From assembly GCF_000372845.1 (NCBI RefSeq), contig NZ_KB889963.1:2562304-2626303 (forward strand): a stretch of DNA of 64,000 nucleotides, written 5' to 3'. The translations under genes were made by a program, and so were the position numbers. Shown piece by piece: positions 8,655-18,178 of the stretch; the stretch's first letter is position 1, and each line of letters begins with the position of its first letter. This DNA comes from Methylocystis rosea SV97. Its GTDB lineage: Bacteria; Pseudomonadota; Alphaproteobacteria; Rhizobiales; Beijerinckiaceae. The notes beneath the pieces are model-generated. The model saw only the letters and a program-made list of their open reading frames with translations, made no database searches and was not told where the DNA came from.

Positions 8655-8747
8655 AATGGCGCTAAGCAGCCCTTTACGGCTGCCGCTCGCCGGGCCGCTT
8701 CCTTGTGACCCCGGACCTCTATATGCTTCGGGCAGGAGGACAACGCC

Positions 8748-9056
8748 ATGCGCAAGGCTGTCGCCCTATTCCTGCTCATCGCCGTCGCCACTATTGGTCT
8801 GACAACCGCCGCCGCTGCCGACGTACGCGTGCGCGGCGCGCACGCCCGAGTTCATCGCGTTGCGCCGCCGCCGTCATATACTGATGACGGCTATTTCGCA
8901 GACTATGTGACCGGACCGACGGGGGCTCCAACCCCCGTCATGCAAGTGCCGGGCTCCACCAGCGTCATCACCCGAAAAATGATGGACGACTTCCAGTCGC
9001 GCAATCTCTGCGACGCGCTGCGGCTCGCGCCGGGGGTCAGCGGCGGAGGCTGCTAG
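8748..9056 (+). CDS. Small exported protein with a TonB-receptor plug-like C-terminus
   Basis: 102 residues with a signal peptide (MRKAVALFLLIAVATIGL, cleavage near AAAADV) and a good ribosome binding site (AGGAGGACAACGCC before the ATG). The mature part ends with VPGSTSVITRKMMDDFQSRN then LCDALRLAPGVSGGGC. This resembles the first helix and strand of a TonB-dependent receptor plug (typically SVTVITREQLDDQ...LDALRxxPGV) and stops there. No barrel follows, and the next gene is on the opposite strand. It may be a remnant of a receptor or a small protein that kept only this fold element. Two cysteines are present, one at the C-terminus. Confidence 0.65.
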   Translation: MRKAVALFLLIAVATIGLTTAAAADVRVRGAHARVHRVAPPPSYTDDGYFADYVTGPTGAPTPVMQVPGSTSVITRKMMDDFQSRNLCDALRLAPGVSGGGC

Positions 9057-9110
9057 AATCCACCGTCATTCGTATTTGGCGGCTTCCGTCGGCCATCCAG
9101 TCGACATGCG

Positions 9111-9680
9111 TCAGTCGAAGAGTTCAGGGCGACGAAGACGCAGCGCCTGAACCAGCGCGAGCGTTTTCATGTCGACGATGCCGTCCGCCGCCATCAGCTC
9201 GGCGAGTTCCTTAAGGCCCAGTTCGACGACGCGAACCTCTTCGTCTTCATGTGCGACGCCGCCGCCGTCGCCGACGCGATCCTCGGCACGGTATTCGGCG
9301 AGATAAAGCGCCATGCGCTCGGTCGAAACGCCCGGCATCGACCAGGCGGTCGCGACATGCTCCAGCGCGCCGAGCTGCAATCCGCCTTCTTCAAGCGCCT
9401 CGCGTTTCGCCGTCGCCGCCGCGTCATCCTCGCCCTCGACGAGACCCGCGATCGCTTCGAGCGAATGCGTCGCGCCGACGGCGATCAGTTCAGCGGCGCG
9501 CAGCTGCTCGACGAGCAGCGCCGTCTTGCGCGCGGGATCGAATGGCAGCACGGCGGCCGCGCAGCCATGGTCCTCGACATCGCGCAGGAAGGTTCTTCCG
9601 TCCGGCATGCGGATGGTCGCGATCGACATCGTCGCCCAGCGCTCATGCGTGCGTTCGAGTTTGATGACGGAAGGCTTCAT
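9111..9680 (-). CDS. NUDIX hydrolase (ADP-ribose/nucleoside-diphosphate-sugar pyrophosphatase type)
   Basis: 189 residues starting MKPSVIKLERTHERWATMSI. The NUDIX box is complete except for one conservative change: it starts at GLVEGEDD and ends KREALEEGGLQLG, with Asp in place of the first Glu of Gx5Ex7REUxEExGU. Length and the preceding AAVLPFDPARKTALLVEQLR resemble ADP-ribose pyrophosphatase/NudK-like enzymes, which hydrolyse nucleoside diphosphates linked to another moiety. In-frame codons upstream to 9893 overlap the vapBC promoter and are not conserved, so 9680 is preferred. Confidence 0.85.
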   Translation of the reverse strand: MKPSVIKLERTHERWATMSIATIRMPDGRTFLRDVEDHGCAAAVLPFDPARKTALLVEQLRAAELIAVGATHSLEAIAGLVEGEDDAAATAKREALEEGGLQLGALEHVATAWSMPGVSTERMALYLAEYRAEDRVGDGGGVAHEDEEVRVVELGLKELAELMAADGIVDMKTLALVQALRLRRPELFD

Positions 9681-9791
9681 GGGCGCGGGTCCGAAAAAGG
9701 GCAATGGCGCGGCTGCCGCCCTTTTACTTTTGCCACGCTTCAGCGTCGACCCCCCGATAACCGATGCGACGATGCGGCGACGATGCATATC

Positions 9792-9834
9792 TTGACGGTG
9801 CGCCGATGCACTGTATATCCTCATTGGATATACA
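9792..9834 (+). promoter_or_regulatory. vapBC promoter with overlapping palindromic operator
   Basis: A perfect 9-bp inverted repeat TGTATATCC (9812-9820) and GGATATACA (9826-9834), separated by TCATT, lies 16 bases upstream of the vapB ATG. A -35-like TTGACG (9792-9797) is followed after 16 bases by TATATC (9814-9819), which lies inside the left arm. This is the expected layout for autorepression by the VapB-VapC complex, where operator and -10 box overlap. Confidence 0.8.
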
Positions 9835-9850
9835 TGCCAGCGAGGCGAAA

Positions 9851-10084
9851 ATGACCACCGTCGCCACGACCATATTTCAAAACAATCGGACACAGGCCGT
9901 GCGCCTGCCGAAAGCCGTCGCCTTTCCTGATACCGTCAAGGAAGTGGAAATCGTCGTCGTCGGCGACTCGCGCATCGTGTCGCCTGCAGGCAAGAGATTT
10001 ACCGAATGGGCGAAACGGCATCCGCCCTTCCCCGATTTCGAACGTCCCTCGCAGCCCCCGCTCGACGACGAAGCCATTTTTTGA
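9851..10084 (+). CDS. vapB: VapB-type antitoxin (AbrB/SpoVT-fold)
   Basis: 77 residues. The N-terminal swapped-hairpin DNA-binding part is MTTVATTIFQNNRTQAVRLP followed by KAVAFPDTVKEVEIVVVGDS. The C-terminal tail FPDFERPSQPPLDDEAIF is the toxin-wrapping part. The protein should bind its own operator upstream and neutralise VapC. ATG 9851 is chosen because it lies just after the palindrome and matches the family N-terminus. An in-frame ATG upstream (9806) would put codons inside the operator. Its stop TGA directly abuts the vapC ATG. Confidence 0.9.
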   Translation: MTTVATTIFQNNRTQAVRLPKAVAFPDTVKEVEIVVVGDSRIVSPAGKRFTEWAKRHPPFPDFERPSQPPLDDEAIF

Positions 10085-10480
10085 ATGCGCTATATGCTCG
10101 ACACGAATATTTGCAGCGCTGTCATTAAGCGCCGGGATGCGCATGTGCTCGACAAGTTTGACGCCGAGGCGGGACGCATGTGCATCTCGTCGATTACGAT
10201 GAGCGAACTGCTGTTTGGCGCCGAAAAGAAGCGAAACGCGGCGCTCGACGCCGCGTTGCGAGACTTTGCGGCCTGCATTGGGGTGGTCCCCTACGACGAA
10301 GCCGCGGCGGCGCATTATGGGCAGTTACGCGCCGAACTCGAAAGGATGGGATCCCCGCTCGGCGCGAACGATCTCTTCATCGCCGCGCATGCACGGTCCT
10401 TGGGGTTGGCGCTGGTGACGAATGACGCCGCCTTCGACCGCGCGCCGGGGCTGCGCGTGGAGAATTGGCTACGAGGCTGA
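10085..10480 (+). CDS. vapC: VapC toxin (PIN-domain ribonuclease)
   Basis: 131-residue PIN-domain endoribonuclease. Expected acidic residues are present: Asp in [11 protein letters not shown], Glu in [13 protein letters not shown], Asp in [13 protein letters not shown] and Asp in [13 protein letters not shown]. VapC toxins cleave specific RNAs, often initiator tRNA or rRNA. The gene starts immediately after the vapB stop with no gap, so expression is coupled to the antitoxin. Confidence 0.93.
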   Translation: MRYMLDTNICSAVIKRRDAHVLDKFDAEAGRMCISSITMSELLFGAEKKRNAALDAALRDFAACIGVVPYDEAAAAHYGQLRAELERMGSPLGANDLFIAAHARSLGLALVTNDAAFDRAPGLRVENWLRG

Positions 10481-10492
10481 TGTCTCAAAGCG

Positions 10493-10521
10493 CGGGGAGG
10501 ATGCCGCCCGGCCCCTCCCCG
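10493..10521. terminator. Possible hairpin between convergent vapC and tuf
   Basis: An 8-bp stem CGGGGAGG (10493-10500) with CCTCCCCG (10514-10521) and a 13-base GC-rich loop lies in the 52-base gap between the convergent stops. Neither strand has a real T tract after it, so intrinsic termination is only possible. Confidence 0.35.
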
Positions 10522-10532
10522 ACGGGCTCACA

Positions 10533-11723
<1,191 letters not shown>

Positions 11724-12311
11724 GATCCTCGTTCCGAGTGGTCACGAGCCCGTCGCTCGCGCGCGGCGAGGCTTTAAGGCTATCGAGGGGATTCTTCAAG
11801 GGGCGCGGCTGGCCCTGGGCTATCCGGACCCGGCTGGGGCGTCGGCAATTCGCAGTTGCATCCGGAATGCGGACCCTAGCCGAGTCACCGGCCGTTTGGC
11901 GTTGCGCGGACATGATGGCGTGACACACGCTGCGAACATGCGCCTGCCTCTATTTCGTTTGCTCCTTGCCCTGGAACGCCGGACTTCCCTTGGCTGGGAA
12001 TTCCATGTGTCTTTTGATCTCGGATTTAGGCTCCGGCGCAGTGTGTGGCGAAAAGCGCTTTCATAAATTCACTCCTAATTCTTAGAGCCCTTTAATTCTT
12101 AGAAGCAGTCGTATGTTCATAAGGCGGCTCACGCATTCCTCAAGAGTCGCTGATAGCCTTCCCAGGAGCATCATCGCAGGAGTCTTCGCCTTATTTGGCG
12201 TTTGTTCAAGCGCCGGGCGATGCCGATGGCCCGCGACTAAAGCGCTGCGCGTTGAAATCGCCGCCGCGCGCGCCAACTGGTTGTGGTGGGGCCTAAATGC
12301 GGCTTTGAAAA
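11724..12311. other. Intergenic region upstream of tuf
   Basis: Nearly 590 bases with no supported gene. It holds the tuf leader on the minus strand. At 12076-12103 there is a short direct repeat (TAATTCTTAGA twice, 6 bases apart) in a locally AT-rich stretch. A 73-codon plus-strand frame starting at 12113 has one hydrophobic segment but no family likeness and is not called. Confidence 0.45.
11772..11799 (-). promoter_or_regulatory. Candidate tuf promoter
   Basis: On the minus strand TTGAAG (11799-11794) is followed after 16 bases by TTAAAG (11777-11772), about 50 bases upstream of the tuf start. The match to the sigma70 consensus is moderate, and the assignment rests on position. Confidence 0.35.
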
Positions 12312-13419
12312 TTGCGCTACGACTTCTTCGATGATCCGGTCGATTGGGCCTTCGCCGCCCTCTTCGCCCTGCTCACCCTCGTCGCTTGGGGTGTGCGACT
12401 CTGGGAGCCGTCGATCGGCGGCCCGCTCACAAATCTGGCGCTGAACTTCGCCGCGCTCGTCGTCATCCTGCTCGCCGCTCAGTATCTGGCCCAGCTGGTT
12501 TCCGAACTACCCTTTCGGGGTCGGCGCGGCCTGGAGGCGCGTCGCCGCCTATCCGCTGCGCCAATTCGTCTATGCGTTCGCGGGCCTGCTCATCGTCAGC
12601 AGCGGATTCGAAGCGATTTTCAGCGGCGCTTCGTTTGACGTCGTGGGGATCTCGGCCGGATCGCCGGGTCTCGCGGATCCTGGCTTCGCCGAGGTCGCAC
12701 GCGCACTGAACCGGATCGCCGCCTTCGCGCTCCCGGCCGGATTGATCGCCTATCTCGGCTTCGTCGCTTTGGCCGGACCGGCGCGGCGCACGACGTCGAC
12801 GGCGCTTGTCGCCGCCGCGCCGCCAAGGATGGCGTTGGCGCTCTCGCCGGAATCGGTTCTGATCGGGCAGGATCTTGGCCGTCGCATCCGCCTCATGGGT
12901 TGGATCGGATTTTGGCTGGATTTCGTCCTGGCGTTCCTGACCACCCCGCTCCTTGCGTTTGGCGCGGTTGGCCAATCCATCAGTTCCACCGTCTGGGTCA
13001 GCGATCCCATTCATTGGGGATATTTCGGACTGGGACTCTTGTTTGCTTCACTGTTCCTGGATCTATTTTCGACGATCGCCTCCGGCAGGCTGATGCGCGA
13101 TCCGGCCAGCGTGCTCGGCGCCGACCAGTCCGCGGCGCTGTGGTTTTTGGGGGCCGGTTCACTCGTCAATGCGCTCGGCTCGGTGGTCTCATTCATCGGC
13201 TCCGGCTTGAGCATCGCGCTGCTTGTCGCCAAAACCGTTTCCCAGCCGCCGGGAATCGCGATTACCGATCCGGACAGGATCGTGCGCGCGCTCGACGTCT
13301 TCATCTTAATGGCGAACTTTAACTTGCTACTTGCTCATTTCATTAGGGTTGGAGCTGCGGTCTGGCTCAGTATGCAGGCGCTGAAGGCGCGACACAGATT
13401 CGCTGCCGCATTGGGATGA
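12312..13419 (+). pseudogene. DUF3611-like membrane protein gene interrupted by a frameshift
   Basis: The 5' part (from a TTG at 12312) encodes two hydrophobic segments up to about LLAAQYLAQLVSE. Around 12495-12515 the coding frame changes: the next frame continues NYPFGVGAAWRRVAAYPLRQ, then FVYAFAGLLIVSSGFEAIF, and runs on to a 258-codon stretch ending at 13419. That part shows DUF3611-like segments such as RRIRLMGWIGFWLDFVLAFL and ALDVFILMANFNLLLAHFIR. Total length is 1108 bases, one more than a multiple of three, so a single-base insertion (or a two-base loss) explains it. The 3' part could still be expressed from ATG 12643. Function of DUF3611 is unknown. Confidence 0.65.
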
Positions 13420-13512
13420 GGAACTGCGACGGGCAAAAAAAGGGCGCCAGACGGAACCTCGGACGGTCGCCGCGGTTGAAGGCGAGCTGGGGATTCGACC
13501 AAGGAGAATGTC

Positions 13513-13617
13513 ATGACTGATAGCTATGGCTGGTTCGTTCCCGCCTGGATCCTGGGCGCGCCGTTTCTGCTGATGATCGCGGAAGCCGTCCGGTCGTCGA
13601 GCCGACACGTCCGCTGA
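13513..13617 (+). CDS. Putative 34-residue single-span membrane peptide
   Basis: Short ORF with a strong ribosome binding site (AAGGAG, about 7 bases before the ATG). The peptide MTDSYGWFVPAWILGAPFLL then MIAEAVRSSSRHVR has one hydrophobic helix with a basic C-terminal tail, the usual shape of small inner-membrane peptides. It lies between the DUF3611-type gene and convergent pyrC. No family recognised. Confidence 0.5.
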   Translation: MTDSYGWFVPAWILGAPFLLMIAEAVRSSSRHVR

Positions 13618-13654
13618 TTCTGGCCGGCGACAAGCGCAAAGCGCTGTCGCGGCC

Positions 13655-14956
13655 TTATTCCTCGTAGACGACTGTCCCCGCGACAACGGTCGTCCTAACG
13701 ACGCCCTGCAATAACGCGCCGTCGAAAGGCGTGTTTTTGGATCGCGAGTGCAGCGTTGCGGGATCGACGACGAAGGGCGCGTCTGGGTCGAAGCGTATGA
13801 TGTCCGCGGGGGCCCCTTTTTGGAGCCTGCCCCGCCGCAGCCCTAGAATTTCCGCCGGGCGCGACGTCATCGCCTCGAGCAGGCGGATCAGCGTGACGTC
13901 GCCCGAATGCACGAGCCGAAGCCCCGCGGCGAGCATCGTCTCGACGCCGATCGCCCCATATTCGGCTTCGGCGAAAGGCAACCGTTTGGTTTCGACGTCC
14001 TGCGGATCATGGTCGGATACGATGACGTCGAGCAGACCTTCGCCGAGCGCGCGAACGAGCGCCTTACGTTCATCCTCATGGCGCAACGGCGGCCTGAGCT
14101 TGAGGAAGGTGCGATAGTCGCCGATATCGTTCTCGTTCAGCGTCAGATGATTGATCGAAGTCCCGCAGGTGACGGCCAAGCCCTCGTCCTTGGCTCTGCG
14201 CAACGCGTCCAACGATAGCGTCGTCGTCACGATCGCAGCGTGATACCTCGCGCCCGTCAGCGCGACGAGCCTCAAGTCGCGGTCGAGCATGATCGCCTCT
14301 GCTTCGCGCGGCGCGCCAGCGAGGCCGAGCCGGTGCGCAAATTCGCCTTCGTTCATGACCCCGACGGAAAGATCCGGGTCTTCGGCGAAATGAATGACGA
14401 GCGCATCAAAATCACGCGCGTAGGTGAGCGCGCGTCGCATGACCAGCGCGCTTCGCACGGAGCGCGCGCCGTCGCAGAAAGCGATCGCGCCGGCCTGCTG
14501 CAGCAGGCCCAGCTCGGCGATTTCCCTGCCCTCGCGGCCGCGGGTCAGCGCCGCCATCGGCGCGACGCGGACGCGCCCGGTGTCGCGCGCGCGGCGCAGA
14601 ACGAAATCGACGACGGCGGGATCGTCGACGGGCGGCGCCGTCGCCGCAGTTGACACGATTGTCGTCACGCCGCCCGCCGCAGCGGCGAGAGTGGCGCTGG
14701 CGATGGTTTCGCGATGCTCCGCCCCCGGCTCGCCGACAAAGGCCTGCATGTCGATGAGGCCCGGCGCGACGACGTCGCCGGCGCAATCGATGACCCGCGC
14801 GCCTTCGGGAGCGTCGCCCTGGCGAACGGATTCGCCGACCTCGGCGACGAGTCCGTCGAGCGTCACGAGGCCGCCGCGCATTTCGCGACCCGAGCCCGGA
14901 TCGACAAGCCGTGCGTTGAGAAAGAACAGCGGCGCTGGGGCTTGTGTCGGCGACAT
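13655..14956 (-). CDS. pyrC: Dihydroorotase-family amidohydrolase, HxH motif missing (PyrC/PyrX type)
   Basis: 433-residue amidohydrolase of the dihydroorotase family. Dihydroorotase closes carbamoyl-aspartate to dihydroorotate in pyrimidine synthesis. The usual zinc motif DxHxHxR after the first strand is replaced by LIDMQAFVGEPGAEHRET, so both metal-binding histidines are absent. Other landmarks remain: GGVTTIVSTAATAPPVD, HFAEDPD, NHLTLNENDIG and VSDHDPQDVETKRLPFAEAE. This pattern matches what I recall of alphaproteobacterial PyrC-like proteins and noncatalytic PyrX partners of aspartate carbamoyltransferase. pyrB is 41 kb away in this window, whereas the two are commonly adjacent. Confidence 0.82.
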   Translation of the reverse strand: MSPTQAPAPLFFLNARLVDPGSGREMRGGLVTLDGLVAEVGESVRQGDAPEGARVIDCAGDVVAPGLIDMQAFVGEPGAEHRETIASATLAAAAGGVTTIVSTAATAPPVDDPAVVDFVLRRARDTGRVRVAPMAALTRGREGREIAELGLLQQAGAIAFCDGARSVRSALVMRRALTYARDFDALVIHFAEDPDLSVGVMNEGEFAHRLGLAGAPREAEAIMLDRDLRLVALTGARYHAAIVTTTLSLDALRRAKDEGLAVTCGTSINHLTLNENDIGDYRTFLKLRPPLRHEDERKALVRALGEGLLDVIVSDHDPQDVETKRLPFAEAEYGAIGVETMLAAGLRLVHSGDVTLIRLLEAMTSRPAEILGLRRGRLQKGAPADIIRFDPDAPFVVDPATLHSRSKNTPFDGALLQGVVRTTVVAGTVVYEE

Positions 14957-15096
14957 GGCGTCTGCTTAGGCCATTTCTCGGCGGTTGAAAATGCGCCTGG
15001 GACGGGGGTATGGGGTTGAACTCGTCTCGCCAGCGCCTAGCTACCGCGAGTTGGGGCTGCGAGCGGCGCGTGCCGGGCGCCCCCGGGGGAAAACGT

Positions 15097-16206
15097 ATGC
15101 GTTCCCTCAGCCTTCGAGACTCCCCACTCGCGCCAAGCGTAGCGGAAGGCGAAGAACGCCCTGATCTGCCGGCGATGATGAACGCCGCCTTCGACGGAAT
15201 CATTGCGCTCGACGAGCACGGCGTGGTGCGCTCGATCAGCGCGGAGGCGGCGTCGCTCTTCGGCTATGCGCCTGGCGACATTGTCGGGCGGGATTTCGGC
15301 ATGCTGACGCCAGAGGCGAACCAGCGCCACCGCGACTATCTGCGGCGGGGAACGCCAAGCATTCGCCGACAGATCGAAGGCTTGCGAGAGGACGGCTCCG
15401 TCTTCCCTGTGGAGCTTGTCGTCAGCGAAGTCGCCTGCGACGGGGAGCGGCTTTTTATCGCTTTGATGCGCGATCTCAGCTCCAGGCGCCGCTTCGAGCA
15501 GGGGGTTCAGGAACTTCAGGCGAATCGCCTTGAGTTGATTGAGAATATGGCGACCGGATTGGCGCATGAGCTCAAGCAGCCTTTGACGGCGATCGGCGCC
15601 TATCTCAATTTCGCGCGTCGGCATTTGAACGAAAAAGACCTCTCGATCGAGAAGGTCGAGGAGATGTTGGACAACGCCGATGCGCAAGTCTTCCGCGTCG
15701 CCGAAATTATGGACAATCTGCGCCAGTTCATCGCGCGCGGAGAGACCTCAAAAGCTCCCCAAAATCTGAACGCCGTCATCCGAACCGCCTGCGAGTTCAC
15801 CGATGCGCTCGCCAAGGAACATCATGTCCAAACGGCAATCGACCTCGAAGCGTCGCCGGACACGGTGGTGATCAACAAAGTTCAGATTCAGCAGGTCGTC
15901 GTCAATCTTAAGCGTAACGCCGTCGAGGCGATGCAGAACTGCGAGCGACGCGAGATGAGGGTGTCGACTCGCCTGATTGAAGGCAATCTCATTCGCGCCG
16001 ATGTCACGGACACCGGTCCTGGATTGCCCCAGGAGATCAAAGAAAGGCTCTTCGAGCAGTTCACGACGACGAAGCCGCACGGTCTGGGGGTCGGCCTCTC
16101 CATTTCGCGCTCGATCATCGAAGCGCATAATGGGAAGATCTGGGCGGAGCCTAACCCCGGGGGCGGAACCATCTTCAGCTTCGTATTGCCTCTGCAAGAT
16201 CGGTGA
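15097..16206 (+). CDS. PAS-domain sensor histidine kinase (FixL-like)
   Basis: About 369 residues, no transmembrane segment. A PAS domain (residues ~25-130; AFDGIIALDEHGVVRSISAE, FGYAPGDIVGRDF, REDGSVFPVELVV) is followed by the dimerisation domain with H-box MATGLAHELKQPLTAIGAYL (His about 157) and the catalytic domain: N box VNLKRNAVEAM, G1 VTDTGPGLP, F box FEQFTTTK, G2 HGLGVGLSIS. The layout resembles FixL, but the heme-proximal His of FixL PAS has no counterpart in YLRRGTPSIRRQIEG, so oxygen sensing is not supported. Start uncertain: 15010, 15097 or 15175. The region before the PAS encodes poorly conserved sequence. No response regulator gene is adjacent. Confidence 0.85.
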   Translation: MRSLSLRDSPLAPSVAEGEERPDLPAMMNAAFDGIIALDEHGVVRSISAEAASLFGYAPGDIVGRDFGMLTPEANQRHRDYLRRGTPSIRRQIEGLREDGSVFPVELVVSEVACDGERLFIALMRDLSSRRRFEQGVQELQANRLELIENMATGLAHELKQPLTAIGAYLNFARRHLNEKDLSIEKVEEMLDNADAQVFRVAEIMDNLRQFIARGETSKAPQNLNAVIRTACEFTDALAKEHHVQTAIDLEASPDTVVINKVQIQQVVVNLKRNAVEAMQNCERREMRVSTRLIEGNLIRADVTDTGPGLPQEIKERLFEQFTTTKPHGLGVGLSISRSIIEAHNGKIWAEPNPGGGTIFSFVLPLQDR

Positions 16207-16392
16207 CGGGTCAGGCGGGTGATGGCGGCGGCGCAAAGCGCCGTCGCATGCATAGAAGTTCCGAGACAAGACATCGTTAAGAGTGATGATGGCTAAGCAG
16301 GGCTGAACTGCTATTGTCGCGAATCGTGCATCCGTCCCGAGCGTCAATCGAACCCCCGCCGTTGGGGCCATCTTTGGGGAGAAGACGGCGTC

Positions 16393-17055
16393 GTGTTGAC
16401 CTTTGAGAATGTCGGCTTGCGCTATGGCGTCGGCGCCGAAACGCTCCGAGACGTGAATTTCCAGATCGAACCGCGTTCTTTCCAGTTCCTGACCGGCCCG
16501 TCAGGCGCAGGCAAGACCACCCTGATGCGATTGATCATCATGGCGCTGCGGCCGACGCGCGGGTTGATCAATATCTTCGGCAAGGACACGGCGGCGCTCA
16601 GCAATGAAGACGTCGCCGAGACGCGCCGCAAAATCGGCGTCGTCTTCCAGGACTTCCGCCTTCTGGATCATCTGACGCTTTACGAGAACGTCGCCCTGCC
16701 CTTGCGCGTGCTCGGGCGCGAAGAGTCGACCTATCGCGCCGAGGTGCTCGAACTGTTGCGCTGGGTGGGTCTCGGCGAACGCGCGCATGCCTTCCCGACG
16801 GTCCTTTCGGGCGGCGAGAAGCAGCGCGCGGCGATCGCCCGCGCGCTGATTTCGCAACCCAAACTGCTGCTTGCCGACGAGCCGACGGGCAATGTCGACC
16901 CGACGCTCGCGCGCCGGATCCTGCGCCTCTTTATAGAGCTCCACCGATCCGGAACCGCCGTCATCATCGCCACTCATGACTTAAGCCTCATGGACCAGTA
17001 TGAAGATGCGCGGCGTCTTGTGCTTGCCGACGGCCGGCTTCACATCTTCGAATGA
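16393..17055 (+). CDS. ftsE: Cell division ATP-binding protein FtsE
   Basis: 220-residue ABC ATPase that partners with FtsX to control septal peptidoglycan hydrolysis. Walker A is GPSGAGKTTLMRLI, the Q-loop VVFQDFRLLDHLT, the signature LSGGEKQRAAIARAL, Walker B LLLADEPTGNVDP, and the switch His is in IIATHDLSLM. The start is GTG 16393, and the product begins MLTFENVGLRYGVGAETLRD. It is followed directly by ftsX. Confidence 0.96.
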   Translation: MLTFENVGLRYGVGAETLRDVNFQIEPRSFQFLTGPSGAGKTTLMRLIIMALRPTRGLINIFGKDTAALSNEDVAETRRKIGVVFQDFRLLDHLTLYENVALPLRVLGREESTYRAEVLELLRWVGLGERAHAFPTVLSGGEKQRAAIARALISQPKLLLADEPTGNVDPTLARRILRLFIELHRSGTAVIIATHDLSLMDQYEDARRLVLADGRLHIFE

Positions 17056-17062
17056 GCAGACG

Positions 17063-18031
17063 ATGGCCCTGATGCGATTTTGGTCCTCGATTCGCCCGGC
17101 CGCGTCTGACGTCGATGAAGACGCCGAAGAGATTCCAGCGCAGAGCGCGCTGGTCCCCGCCGATTCCGTCGCCGGCCGCTCGCTCGTCATCGTCATCGCG
17201 ATCATGACGTTTCTCGCCGCGCTCGCCGCTAACGTCGCCATTCTGGTCGCCGATGCGAGCGTCGAATGGCGCAGCGACGTCGCGCGCGAAGCGACCGTGC
17301 AGGTGCGTCCGGTCCCCGGCCGCAACGTCGAGGCCGATGTTAAGGAGGCGGCGGAGGCGATGCGGCGAACGCCCGGCGTGCGGGAAGCGCGGGTCTACGC
17401 CAAGTCGGAATCCGAGGCGCTGCTGACGCCGTGGCTCGGCGAGGGTCTGGATCTCTCTGAATTGCCCACGCCGCGCATGATCGTGCTGAAGCTCGACGCG
17501 GATAGTCGGGCGGATCTCGACAAGTTGCGCGTGGAGCTCGAGCGCGCCGTTCCTAACGCCGTGCTCGACGACCATCATGTCTTCATCGAGCGTCTCGGCG
17601 ATATGGCGCGCGCAGCCGTGGCCATAGCCGCCCTCATCTTCGTTTTGATCCTGGCGGCCATGGCCGTCGCCGTGGCCTCAGCCACCCGCGCCGCGGTGGC
17701 GACTAACCGCGAGATCGTGGAAGTGCTCCATATCGTCGGAGCCGCCGACTCGTTCATCTCGCGAGAATTTCAGCATCGCTTCATGGCGTTGGGATTTCGC
17801 GGCGCGCTGATCGGCGGCGGCGGCGCGATCGCCTTTTTCGCCCTGGCGCAGTTCTTGGCGCAGCGGTGGCGCGCGACCGGCGGCGGCGATCAGATGGAGG
17901 CCCTGTTCGGCGATTTCACGATTGGCCCGAGCGGCTTTGTCGTCATCGTTCTGCTCGCGGGCGGCGTCGCCGCGCTGACCGGCTATCTCTCGCAGTTCAT
18001 TGTGCTGCGCCACCTGCAGCGGCTCGGTTAA
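17063..18031 (+). CDS. ftsX: Cell division protein FtsX
   Basis: 322-residue FtsX-type permease. The first transmembrane helix is VIVIAIMTFLAALAANVAIL, followed by a periplasmic ECD (about residues 65-170; TVQVRPVPGRNVEADVKEAA) and three more helices ending in FVVIVLLAGGVAALTGYLSQ. FtsEX couples ATP hydrolysis to activation of peptidoglycan hydrolases during division. ATG 17063 lies eight bases after the ftsE stop; earlier in-frame codons overlap ftsE. Confidence 0.93.
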   Translation: MALMRFWSSIRPAASDVDEDAEEIPAQSALVPADSVAGRSLVIVIAIMTFLAALAANVAILVADASVEWRSDVAREATVQVRPVPGRNVEADVKEAAEAMRRTPGVREARVYAKSESEALLTPWLGEGLDLSELPTPRMIVLKLDADSRADLDKLRVELERAVPNAVLDDHHVFIERLGDMARAAVAIAALIFVLILAAMAVAVASATRAAVATNREIVEVLHIVGAADSFISREFQHRFMALGFRGALIGGGGAIAFFALAQFLAQRWRATGGGDQMEALFGDFTIGPSGFVVIVLLAGGVAALTGYLSQFIVLRHLQRLG

Positions 18032-18178
18032 GCGCATTCACCCAAAACAGCCGCCCCGATAACATCGGCGCAGAAATAGCCCTATAGTCGCGTCAGAATC
18101 GCGCCTCGCGCGTTCTGGGCAGGAAGCATGGGCGAAGGACCCCAAGATTGACGACCTCCGCACGCCAGGGAGTGAAGA

